Shown here one piece after another: positions 1 to 5,723 of a stretch of 5,723 nucleotides of DNA. Position 1 is the stretch's first letter; each line of letters begins with the position of its first letter. The notes under the pieces are model-generated. The model was not told the DNA's origin and did no database searches. It worked only from the letters and a program-made list of their open reading frames with translations. The position numbers and the translations under genes are program-made. Source of the DNA: Phycisphaerae bacterium (GTDB taxonomy: Bacteria; Planctomycetota; Phycisphaerae; UBA1845; PWPN01); NCBI GenBank assembly GCA_026647385.1, contig JAPKGY010000254.1:1-5723 (forward strand), written 5' to 3'.

Positions 1-87
1 GCGAAGTGTGCGGCAGGCCTCCCGAAGGAAGTCGATCGGTCGCGGCAGGTGATGCAGCACGTCGACGAGGATGAGATTGTCGGCGGC
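1..87 (-). other. Methyltransferase-like segment (class I SAM-dependent, Methyltransf_11-like) fused in frame to the porin
   Basis: The final 29 visible codons of the porin frame read AADNLILVDVLHHLPRP, then IDFLREACRTLR. This fits the segment around motif IV of class I SAM-dependent methyltransferases, where a hydrophobic strand ending in D-V-L-H-H-L-P/D is followed by a helix with F-L-R-E and an R-V/T-L-R turn that usually leads into PGG. OprB porins have no such segment; after NTAFHDE they continue with aromatic beta-strands. The switch lies at about codons 270-274 (nt 78-93) with no frame loss. It could be an assembly or library chimera, a deletion or recombination product, or less likely a true fusion. 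The catalytic glycine-rich SAM motif I, which would lie N-terminal to this, is absent, so this piece alone cannot bind SAM. The family call rests on pattern recognition only. Confidence 0.65.
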
Positions 88-900
88 GCCCTCGTCGTGG
101 AAGGCGGTGTTGAGTCCGGTCTGGTCGCCGTTGGCCTGCGCGTCACCCATGGCGAACGTCGCGTAGAACCAGTCGGTCGGCTGAACCGACACGACGCCGC
201 CGATGCCGTAATCGGGGAGGGGAAGGTTGCCGGTGTTGACCAGGGCGCCGTTCATGAACTGGGTGATTTCGTAATTCGCGTAGGCGTTCGTGTCGACGTC
301 GACGGCCATGTCGTACTTGCCGAACTTCACGCGGATCTTCTCATCCAGGAAGGTTTGCTCGTACCACAGCTCGCGCACCCGGATTTCCTCGTCGCCGAGG
401 GTGGCGGCGTTCACGCCGAAGAGGTCCTCGATGCGGTCGTCGATCGAGTCGTTCCATCCGCTCTCGGCGAACGTGTAGAACGTTCCGCCCTTCCACAGTC
501 CCATCGGCTCGGTGGACAGCTTGAGTTGGGTATCCGCCCGGCCGGTGATGTCGTGGCCGCGGTGGGTCCGCACGCCCCCATGGAAGTTCTGCTGGTAGAT
601 CGTGGTGAGTTGGAGGCTGAACTCGATGCCTTTGTCCTCGAGCGCGGTCCGCACTCCGCCCCAATCGCCGGTGAGTCGCTGGTTGCCCAGGATTCCCAGG
701 AACGGCTCGGGCCGTCCCTCCGCCGCGGCGGGCTGGGAGGTCGCCCGGTCGTCCGGTTGGCTGGCGGGCGGTCCGTCCGCGGGGGCGGATGCGACGGCCA
801 TGGCCCGGGGGGCGGACTCCTGCGCGGGCTCAGCCCGCACCAGACCCCCCGTCGTCAGTAATGCTACGATCCAGATGGGGGCTACCCGACCTATGCGCAT
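1..900 (-). CDS. OprB-family carbohydrate-selective porin, 5' part, running off the left edge and with an anomalous C-terminal end
   Basis: The frame is open from the ATG at 898-900 to the window edge (300 residues, no stop). Residues 1-23 form a signal peptide: Arg at 2 and 5, a hydrophobic core, and a likely cleavage after VRA. Residues 24-67 are a low-complexity Ala/Pro/Gln linker with two SQP triplets. The porin domain starts near residue 70, with the OprB hallmark LTGDWGGVR at 76-84, then alternating strand-like segments including ELWYEQ (177-182), KFGKYD (192-197) and TGLNTAFHDE (261-270). OprB proteins are outer-membrane beta-barrels for sugar diffusion, normally about 400-450 residues. 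Here the porin similarity stops near residue 270. Residues 274-300 (DNLILVDVLHHLP and on) instead resemble a SAM methyltransferase. The start is supported by a good Shine-Dalgarno five bases upstream. Porin identity is secure; the substrate is unknown; whether the joined end is biological is open. Confidence 0.85.
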   Translation of the reverse strand, partial: MRIGRVAPIWIVALLTTGGLVRAEPAQESAPRAMAVASAPADGPPASQPDDRATSQPAAAEGRPEPFLGILGNQRLTGDWGGVRTALEDKGIEFSLQLTTIYQQNFHGGVRTHRGHDITGRADTQLKLSTEPMGLWKGGTFYTFAESGWNDSIDDRIEDLFGVNAATLGDEEIRVRELWYEQTFLDEKIRVKFGKYDMAVDVDTNAYANYEITQFMNGALVNTGNLPLPDYGIGGVVSVQPTDWFYATFAMGDAQANGDQTGLNTAFHDEGAADNLILVDVLHHLPRPIDFLREACRTLR

Positions 901-905
901 GCTGT

Positions 906-912
906 CTCCCTC
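906..912 (-). promoter_or_regulatory. Ribosome binding site of the porin gene
   Basis: Read on the minus strand the sequence is GAGGGAG, followed by five bases (ACAGC) and the ATG at 898-900. It is a strong match to the anti-Shine-Dalgarno with near-normal spacing, and it favours this ATG as the start of the signal peptide. Confidence 0.75.
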
Positions 913-1041
913 AGCTCTTTGTCAATGGCATCGGAAACCTGTGGTACGAGTCTGTAGTGATTCTGCTGCGCGTCGACTGTTGGCGGCTTTCCGCACCCCG
1001 GCAGACTGACCCAGCCACTGAGGGGAATGCCTCATATCCGG

Positions 1042-1151
1042 CCCGATCCACAGTGGCCACCAAGCGTCGCAGGGTGTTTTGTCCGTGCCCAGCGACTCCA
1101 TCAGGTGGCACTGTGACGCCGGCAACAACCGGGTTTCCGCTTTGGATCGGG
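1042..1151. repeat. Perfect 9-bp inverted repeat in the divergent intergenic region
   Basis: CCCGATCCA at 1042-1050 is matched by its complement TGGATCGGG at 1143-1151, with 92 bases between. The right arm directly follows another word, GGTTTCCG (1132-1139), whose complement CGGAAACC lies at 932-939. The two pairs therefore interleave and cannot nest as one simple stem. They may be regulator half-sites, remnants of an element, or chance in a GC-rich gap. Confidence 0.3.
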
Positions 1152-1355
1152 AGCAGTCTCGGATAGGCTGAGTGCAAGGCTGCGTTCGGGAAGCGGCGTC
1201 GGCGGAGAGCCCCGCTCCGATGTCGAAGCGCGATTGCGCCGAAGCGTTCAGGATCTCAAGGCCGGGTCCGCGGACCTTGCGCGCATGATCTTCCGCGGGG
1301 TTCCCTGTCCGTTCGGGGGCGGTTTTAAAGCGGTTCGTCGCAGGTCGTATACGCC

Positions 1356-2570
1356 ATGCCCACATTTGCCTACAAAGCCCGTCGGCCCGGCACGGATGTG
1401 TTTGCCGACGTCATCGAGGCGTCGGACCGGAATGAGGCGGTTGCCCGACTGAAACGGATGGGCTTGTTCCTCCTTTCCGTGGAGTCCGTCGGGGGAGGGG
1501 CAGCCGACGATCCGGCGTCGGGGCGCCTTTCCAGGCGGATTTCACGGGAAAGCGTCGCCGTCCTGACCAGCCAGCTCGCGAGTCTGCTCAAGGCCGGTCT
1601 GCCGCTTGCCTCGGCCCTGCGGAGCCTGCATCAGCAAATGAAAGGCTCGCCACTGGCCCAGGTGCTTCAGAAGATCGAGCAGGATGTATCGGAGTCGACC
1701 ACCTTGTCGGAGTCGGTGGCACGATTCCCGTACCTGTTCCCGCGGGCATACTCAGCCGCCATTCGAGCGGGCGAGGAGAGCGGCCGCCTGGCCGAGGTGC
1801 TCGCCAGGTTGGCCGGCAATCTCAAGAAGGAAATGGAGATTCGCGGGCGCATCCGCGGGGCTTTGGCTTACCCCGTGTTTCTGTGCGTGCTGGGTGGTTT
1901 GACATTGGTCGTTCTGCTGACGTTCGTCATCCCGCGGTTTACCAGGCTGTTTGCGACCATGGGTGAGCAACTGCCGCTCCCGACCCGTATCCTGCTGGCG
2001 TTCAGCGATACGATGGACCGTTTCTGGCCGGCGGTCCTTGGCGGGCTGACAGCCGGTGTGGTGTGCTGCGTGCTGGCGGCCCGGCGCGAGGCGGTCCGGT
2101 CGGTTATCGATCGATGGGCACTGCGCCTTCCTTACGTCGGCCCCATCGTCGGGCGTTCGGAGATCGCCCGCTTCGCCCGAACCCTGTCGGAACTGCTCGG
2201 CAGCGGGGTGTCGATTCTGAACAGTCTGCGGATCGCTCGCGGCGTGCTGGGCAACCACGAGTTTGCCGCCGCGGTCGACGAGATCCGGGACGCAGTGAGC
2301 AAGGGCACGCCACTGGCTGACATCATGGCCGACCTCCCGGTATTCACGCCGCTGGTGGTCAACATGGTGGCGGTCGGCGAGCAATCCGGGCAACTGCCGG
2401 AGTTGCTGCTGGAGGTGGCGGACATTTACGAAAAGGAATGCGAGCGTGCGATCCACGCCTTCACGACGATCCTGGGCCCGATGCTCATCGTGATTCTGGG
2501 GGGCGTGATCGCCTTCGTGATCACCGCCATCCTGCTGCCCGTTTTTCAGGCCAGCACGCTGGCCGGCTGA
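1356..2570 (+). CDS. gspF: Type II secretion system / type IV pilus inner-membrane platform protein, GspF/PilC family
   Basis: This 404-residue protein has the normal family length. It opens with MPTFAYKARRPG, the canonical N-terminal signature, which fixes the start although the upstream Shine-Dalgarno is weak (AGG at 1342-1344). Two T2SSF domains follow. The first spans about 67-190, with the AGEESGRLAEVL motif at 138-149; the second spans about 270-392, with the matching VGEQSGQLPELL at 340-351. Three membrane segments are visible at about 171-196, 223-241 and 371-396, with ILLPVFQAS near the end as usual. GspF-type proteins sit in the inner membrane, contact the GspE/PilB ATPase and help assemble the pseudopilus or pilus. 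No gspE, gspD or pseudopilin gene lies beside it here, so it is an isolated copy. Which machine it serves (secretion or pilus) cannot be told from the sequence; the symbol is a family label. Confidence 0.93.
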   Translation: MPTFAYKARRPGTDVFADVIEASDRNEAVARLKRMGLFLLSVESVGGGAADDPASGRLSRRISRESVAVLTSQLASLLKAGLPLASALRSLHQQMKGSPLAQVLQKIEQDVSESTTLSESVARFPYLFPRAYSAAIRAGEESGRLAEVLARLAGNLKKEMEIRGRIRGALAYPVFLCVLGGLTLVVLLTFVIPRFTRLFATMGEQLPLPTRILLAFSDTMDRFWPAVLGGLTAGVVCCVLAARREAVRSVIDRWALRLPYVGPIVGRSEIARFARTLSELLGSGVSILNSLRIARGVLGNHEFAAAVDEIRDAVSKGTPLADIMADLPVFTPLVVNMVAVGEQSGQLPELLLEVADIYEKECERAIHAFTTILGPMLIVILGGVIAFVITAILLPVFQASTLAG

Positions 2571-2630
2571 CGCCGATCTTGCCGTCCGAGCCTTCCTCGC
2601 ACCGGATTTCCCAGGTTGAATCGGTCCTAT

Positions 2631-2651
2631 CGAGCACCGCCGGCGGGCTCG
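2631..2651. repeat. GC-rich hairpin downstream of gspF
   Basis: The stem CGAGC (2631-2635) pairs with GCTCG (2647-2651). Past a single bulged A it continues as CCG (2637-2639) with CGG (2644-2646), around a CCGG loop. It begins 60 bases after the gspF stop codon. It has no T-tract on either side, so it is not a standard Rho-independent terminator, but it could protect the gspF mRNA 3' end or mark a Rho-dependent stop. Pairing is seen directly; the role is inference. Confidence 0.4.
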
Positions 2652-2668
2652 TCGCCCCGGGATAGACG

Positions 2669-2751
2669 TGCACGATTCCGTCATGTGTGGCGGTTGACGC
2701 AAGTCGTCAGGCCCGGCTTTGCGGACTTCCCGGCCATGACAGAATCACGCA
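2669..2751 (-). repeat. Long imperfect inverted repeat, predicted to fold as minus-strand RNA
   Basis: The arm TGCACGATTCCGTCATG (2669-2685) faces CATGACAGAATCACGCA (2735-2751). As DNA the arms match at 14 of 17 positions. All three mismatches become G-U wobbles if the minus strand is transcribed, giving 17 uninterrupted pairs, but A-C clashes on the plus strand. The 49-base loop contains a second hairpin, TGACG-CAAGT-CGTCA (2695-2709). On the minus strand it lies about 160 bases past the end of the HEAT-repeat gene. It could be a 3' structure, a small RNA, or the ends of a tiny inserted element. No T-run follows it. Confidence 0.4.
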
Positions 2752-2830
2752 TGGTCAGTCCGGCGGAAGCGGCGTCCTGAGCGGCTCGCGGGAGCATCTC
2801 AGCGCCCCCCTTGCCCCCATGCGCGAATCC

Positions 2831-2892
2831 AGGATGTTCGAGCGCCAGGTCGAGACGAGGCGGGCCACCGCCCGGCGATAGAGGATGTTCGA
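2831..2892. repeat. 11-bp direct repeat
   Basis: AGGATGTTCGA occurs at 2831-2841 and again at 2882-2892, 51 bases apart, just past the 3' end of the HEAT-repeat gene. It may be chance or a small local duplication; no transposon ends accompany it. Confidence 0.3.
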
Positions 2893-2910
2893 CGATGGCA
2901 TCGGGTTGTT

Positions 2911-3738
2911 CTATTCAAACCACTTGGCGATCTTCTCCCGGGCGTGGATGAGCCGGTTGAGTTCGACCCAGCGGGGGTCTCGGGTGAAGCGGCGCGTCAG
3001 GACGTCGTTCAGCAGGCGGGCGGTGCCGTGCTCTTTCCAGAACGCGTCCAGGCTGGCCCAGAAGGCGGGTTCGGGCTCGTGGCTGGTCGGCGGCCAGGCG
3101 ATCGGCCAGCCGACCGCCTCGGTCATGGGCTTGACCAAACCGTTCAGTTCCGCCAGCGCCATGGCGCGTGCGGGATGATCCGGCTGGCGGGCCAGGGCGA
3201 TCAACGCCGGCCCGCCGCGGGGCTCGCCTACATAGAGCAGGCCGGCGGCGGAGGCGACCTGGCGCCATGGCTCCCGATCGGCTTTGGCGCCGACCTCCAG
3301 CCAGGGGATCAGCCGTACGTCGCGACGCGACATGCGGGCGGCGTACACGATCAGTCTCGCCCGCCTCGCATCGTCCTGCCCGTCGCCTGTCCGACGTTTC
3401 AGGGTGTCCAGCAAATCGACGGCCTCGATACGCATGGTGGCGTAGCCGGCCATCTCGAGTACGTCGCCATCCTTTTCGTTCGCAAGCAGGTCGGCCAGCA
3501 CTTGCCGGACCCGGCCTTCCCGTTCGTTTGCGATTTCCGTGAGGGCTTTGATTCGGATGGCGGGATCGGGGTCGCGGAGGGCCTGGAGCAGGCTGCGGAC
3601 CCGAATCTGGTCGCCGATGACGGCGGCGGTCACGCCCAGGCCGGCCACCACGGCCAGGACGGCGAGGATACGGGGCGTTCGGCCACGCGGCGGCGCCGGT
3701 CGATCAGCCGTCTTCTGCAATGGTTCAACAGCAGCCAT
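2911..3738 (-). CDS. Membrane-anchored HEAT-repeat-like protein of unknown function
   Basis: I do not recognise a named family for this 275-residue protein. Residues 1-22 are polar with basic residues (RGRTPR at 18-23). One hydrophobic segment follows at about 24-41. The positive charge before it predicts the N-terminus inside and the rest in the periplasm. From about 48 the sequence forms paired amphipathic helices typical of HEAT-type repeats: LLQALRDPDPAIRIKALTEI (50-69), a second unit around 78-115, and weaker helices at 125-205. A Trp/Pro-rich stretch (211-234) and a basic C-terminus ending KWFE follow. Such repeats are protein-binding scaffolds; a partner is not evident. The start has GGAG (3747-3750) eight bases upstream. 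It lies 205 bases downstream of speA on the same strand and converges on gspF. It is likely a real gene: long, uninterrupted, with coherent domain structure. Confidence 0.75.
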   Translation of the reverse strand: MAAVEPLQKTADRPAPPRGRTPRILAVLAVVAGLGVTAAVIGDQIRVRSLLQALRDPDPAIRIKALTEIANEREGRVRQVLADLLANEKDGDVLEMAGYATMRIEAVDLLDTLKRRTGDGQDDARRARLIVYAARMSRRDVRLIPWLEVGAKADREPWRQVASAAGLLYVGEPRGGPALIALARQPDHPARAMALAELNGLVKPMTEAVGWPIAWPPTSHEPEPAFWASLDAFWKEHGTARLLNDVLTRRFTRDPRWVELNRLIHAREKIAKWFE

Positions 3739-3943
3739 GGGCCGGGCTCCGCGCCCTCACAAGCGTTTGCCTGGTTTGAACCGCAAAACACGCGATGCAA
3801 AAGGGTAAACGGTCGCCCGCGAGGCCGCAAGATGAAAAGTCAAAAGGCCATCGTCAAAAACCAACATACCCGAAGGTCAAAACGTCGAGGCCGCAACATT
3901 CGGGCACGTCTTGTGTCGGGGTAGATGTCGATCCCTTTGGGGG
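3739..3943. other. A-rich gap between speA and the HEAT-repeat gene, with repeated short words
   Basis: This 205-base stretch includes a region (about 3780-3885) that is visibly richer in A than the surrounding sequence. GTCAAAA occurs three times, at 3839-3845, 3853-3859 and 3876-3882. CGAGGCCGCAA occurs twice, at 3820-3830 and 3887-3897. The composition would suit a promoter for the HEAT-repeat gene (TTTTGAC read on its strand resembles a -35 element), but no -10 hexamer sits at proper spacing. No terminator for speA is evident. Confidence 0.45.
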
Positions 3944-5723
3944 TTACTCGCGTTCCAGGTAAGTGTAGCCTTCCAGGCCGCGTTCGTACCGGTCGATGAA
4001 CAGACCGGCCTCCTCGAAGGAGATGGTGCCCGCCCGGACCGCCACCTCGATCGCCCGGCGCAGGCGGGCGATCAGGTCGCTTGGCGAATACTGCACGAAT
4101 CGCAGGATCTCCTCGACCGTGTCGCCCTTGACCACGTGGTCGATCTGATACCCGTCGCCGTTCGAGTTCAGCCGGACGTGGACGGCGTTCGTATCCCCGA
4201 ACAGGTTGTGCATGTCGCCGAGGATCTCTTGGTACGCCCCGACCAGGAAGACCCCCAGGATGTAGTCCTCGTCCTGAACGGGGTGCAACTCGAGCACGTC
4301 CTTGACGTCGCGGAGGTCGATGAATTTGTCAATCTTGCCGTCCGAGTCGCAGGTGATGTCCGCCAGCATGCCCCGCCGGGTGGGCTCCTCGTTCAGCCGA
4401 TGGATCGGCATGATCGGGAACAACTGCTGGACCGCCCAGAAGTCGGGCAGCGACTGGAAGCAGGAGAAGTTGCAGTAGTAAATGTCGGCCAGCGAGCGTT
4501 CGAGCCCCTCCATATCGTCGGGGACGTACTCCAGCTCGCGGACGATCCGCAGGATCTTCTGGCAGCAGGAATAGAAGATGGTCTCAGCCAGGCTGCGGTC
4601 CTCCAGCGAGAGATACCCATGCCGGAAGAGGCTCATGCAGTCGTCGCGATAATGCAGCGCGTCGTGATAGCTCTCCTGGAAGTTCTTGCGGCTGAGGTTT
4701 CGGTGGACCTCGAAGAGGTTGACGAGCGGATCGGGCCTGTTGTCCTCGAGTTGGTCGGGCACCTTGGCGTCGGTGAAGGCGTTCGTTCCCAGGACCTCGC
4801 AGATGAGCACGGCATGGTGTGCGGTGATGGCCCGGCCGGACTCCGAGATGATCACCGGGTGGGGCACCTTGCCCGCCTCGCAGGCCTCGTAGATGGCTGC
4901 CACGATGTCGTTGGCGTACTCCTGGGTCGAGTAATTCGTGCTGCTGGCGAAGTGGGTCTTGGACCCGTCGTAATCGACCGCCAGCCCGCCGCCGACGTCG
5001 AAGAACCGGATCGGTGCCCCCAGCTTCCACATCTCGACGAAGAGCCGGCAGGCTTCCTCGAGCCCATCGCGGATCGACCGGATGTTGGTGATCTGGCTGC
5101 CCAGGTGGAAGTGCAGCAACTCCAGGCAGTCGAGCATCTCCTGCTCGCGCAGGTAGGTGATCGCCTTCATCATCTCCCGGACGCTGAGCCCGAACTTGGA
5201 TCGGTCCCCGCCGGACGACTCCCACTTGCCGGACCCGCGGCTGCTCAACCGGGCCCGGATGCCGATCCGCGGCACGACGTTCAGCCGGCGGGCGTGCTTG
5301 AGGATGATCGGCAGCTCGCTGAACTTCTCGACGACCAGCATGACGCACCTGCCGATTTTCGTGGCCAGCAGGGCCGTTTCGATGTACTCGTCGTCCTTGT
5401 ATCCGTTACAGATGATCAGCGACTCGTTGGAATCCAGCATCGCCAGGACGGCCAGCAGCTCCGGTTTCGAGCCGGCCTCGAGCCCGAAGTTGTACTGCTG
5501 CCCGTGGGCGACGATCTCCTCGACCACGTGCCTTTGCTGGTTCACTTTGATCGGGTAGACGCCCAGGTACCGGCTGTGATAGCCGGTTTCGCTGATCGCC
5601 CGGGAGAACGCGGCGTTGATGGCGTCGATCTGGGCCCGCAGAATATCCGAAAAACGGATGAGGATGGGCAGTTGAATCGACCGTCGGCGGAGTTCGTCAA
5701 CGATCTGCTTGGAATCGAAGGGT
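3944..5723 (-). CDS. speA: Biosynthetic arginine decarboxylase (SpeA), PLP-dependent, N-terminus beyond the right edge
   Basis: The enzyme converts arginine to agmatine and CO2, the first step of the agmatine route to putrescine and spermidine. 592 residues are visible, ending at the TAA at 3944-3946; the family is usually about 630-660 long, so some tens of residues are missing. A GTG at 5543-5545 is only an internal Val: the frame continues upstream with clear SpeA sequence. Visible motifs, in partial numbering: GVYPIKVNQQRHVVEEI, with the PLP lysine at residue 59 (nt 5546-5548); LEAGSKPELLAVLAM; HFHLGSQ (204-210); DVGGGLAVDYDG (242-253); SESGRA (293-298), a PLP-phosphate region; TCDSDG (457-462), holding the cysteine equivalent to that of the ornithine decarboxylase fold; and VGAYQEILGDMHNLFGDTNA just after it. 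A helical C-terminal tail follows. All expected catalytic elements in the visible part are intact, so it should be active. Confidence 0.96.
   Translation of the reverse strand, partial: PFDSKQIVDELRRRSIQLPILIRFSDILRAQIDAINAAFSRAISETGYHSRYLGVYPIKVNQQRHVVEEIVAHGQQYNFGLEAGSKPELLAVLAMLDSNESLIICNGYKDDEYIETALLATKIGRCVMLVVEKFSELPIILKHARRLNVVPRIGIRARLSSRGSGKWESSGGDRSKFGLSVREMMKAITYLREQEMLDCLELLHFHLGSQITNIRSIRDGLEEACRLFVEMWKLGAPIRFFDVGGGLAVDYDGSKTHFASSTNYSTQEYANDIVAAIYEACEAGKVPHPVIISESGRAITAHHAVLICEVLGTNAFTDAKVPDQLEDNRPDPLVNLFEVHRNLSRKNFQESYHDALHYRDDCMSLFRHGYLSLEDRSLAETIFYSCCQKILRIVRELEYVPDDMEGLERSLADIYYCNFSCFQSLPDFWAVQQLFPIMPIHRLNEEPTRRGMLADITCDSDGKIDKFIDLRDVKDVLELHPVQDEDYILGVFLVGAYQEILGDMHNLFGDTNAVHVRLNSNGDGYQIDHVVKGDTVEEILRFVQYSPSDLIARLRRAIEVAVRAGTISFEEAGLFIDRYERGLEGYTYLERE

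Larger units (their letters stand above)
901..1355. other. Divergent intergenic region between the porin gene and gspF
   Basis: This 455-base gap separates two genes transcribed away from each other, so promoters for both should lie here. I could not find a convincing -35/-10 pair for either. Open frames on both strands cross the region, but none has a recognisable protein, a good ribosome binding site or a sensible composition. The region holds short inverted repeats: 1042-1050 with 1143-1151 (9 bp perfect), 932-939 with 1132-1139 (8 bp perfect), and a small TGAGG/CCTCA hairpin at 1019-1034. No tRNA, rRNA or recognised riboswitch was seen. Confidence 0.6.
2571..2910. other. Intergenic region between the convergent gspF and HEAT-repeat genes
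   Basis: About 340 bases lie between two genes that point at each other, so transcription of both should end here. I see no classical intrinsic terminator, meaning no stem followed by a T-run on either strand. There is a GC-rich hairpin at 2631-2651, a long imperfect inverted repeat at 2669-2751, an 11-bp direct repeat (2831-2841 and 2882-2892), and a small CGGGC/GCCCG hairpin at 2861-2874. A 64-residue plus-strand frame (2687-2881) and a 48-residue minus-strand frame (2755-2901) are open but look non-coding. Confidence 0.6.

Noticed and set aside
49..861. A 270-residue plus-strand open frame across the porin gene.
   Set aside because: It is the antisense shadow of the porin, whose minus-strand frame has a signal peptide, a good ribosome binding site and clear OprB motifs. 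The plus-strand product is Gly/Val/Arg-rich without domain features.
920..925. A perfect TTGACA (-35-like) on the minus strand upstream of the porin.
   Set aside because: It ends only 19 bases from the ATG, so a matching -10 would fall on the start codon; the following bases also lack a -10 sequence and the stretch holds the ribosome binding site.
1106..1122. TGGCAC followed by GC-rich sequence, resembling the -24 half of a sigma-54 promoter.
   Set aside because: The -12 half (TTGCA or similar at the fixed distance) is absent; the position holds CGCCG.
922..1365. A 147-residue minus-strand open frame in the divergent intergenic region.
   Set aside because: It has no ribosome binding site, no recognisable motifs, an Arg/Ser/Thr-rich mixed composition, and it overlaps the secure start of gspF. 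Long stop-free frames are expected in GC-rich DNA.
1752..2702. A 316-residue minus-strand open frame opposite gspF.
   Set aside because: It is antisense to the textbook GspF sequence and is rich in His, Gln, Arg and Asp as expected of a shadow frame.
2944..3924. A 326-residue plus-strand open frame opposite the HEAT-repeat gene.
   Set aside because: The minus-strand frame shows a membrane anchor and regular amphipathic helices. The plus-strand product is Gly-rich without structure and runs on through the intergenic gap.
5543..5545. GTG as the start of the arginine decarboxylase.
   Set aside because: The frame stays open upstream and encodes conserved SpeA sequence including the PLP-binding PIK motif, so this is an internal valine and the gene is cut by the window edge.

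Overview
The window reads like a high-GC Gram-negative bacterium, most plausibly a member of the Planctomycetota (Phycisphaerae-like). The evidence is indirect: GC-rich coding throughout, an outer-membrane OprB-type porin with an Ala/Pro/'SQP'-rich linker after its signal peptide, a solitary type II secretion / type IV pilus inner-membrane protein, and long loosely packed intergenic regions. No marker gene fixes the taxonomy, so this is inference.

Layout, left to right. (1) Positions 1-900, minus strand: the 5' part of an OprB carbohydrate-selective porin gene, running off the left edge. Its last ~29 visible codons no longer look like porin. They look like the motif IV region of a class I SAM-dependent methyltransferase, in frame, which suggests a chimeric junction near positions 78-93. 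(2) Positions 901-1355: a divergent intergenic region with the porin ribosome binding site and some dispersed inverted repeats. (3) Positions 1356-2570, plus strand: a complete gspF/pilC-family gene. (4) Positions 2571-2910: the gap between two convergent genes, holding two inverted-repeat structures. The larger one pairs over 17 continuous positions only as minus-strand RNA. (5) Positions 2911-3738, minus strand: a membrane-anchored protein with HEAT-like helical repeats and no recognised function. (6) Positions 3739-3943: a short, locally A-rich gap with repeated GTCAAAA words and an 11-bp direct repeat. (7) Positions 3944-5723, minus strand: speA, biosynthetic arginine decarboxylase, complete at the C-terminus and missing its N-terminal few dozen residues at the right edge.

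The genes do not form one obvious pathway. Porin (envelope uptake), GspF (envelope assembly platform) and the HEAT protein (probably exported domain) are all envelope-associated; SpeA is cytosolic polyamine metabolism. speA and the HEAT gene lie in the same direction 205 bp apart and could be co-transcribed, but nothing proves it. The most surprising observations are the porin/methyltransferase junction and the strand-asymmetric inverted repeat after gspF. I found no convincing new defence, mobile or CRISPR system.
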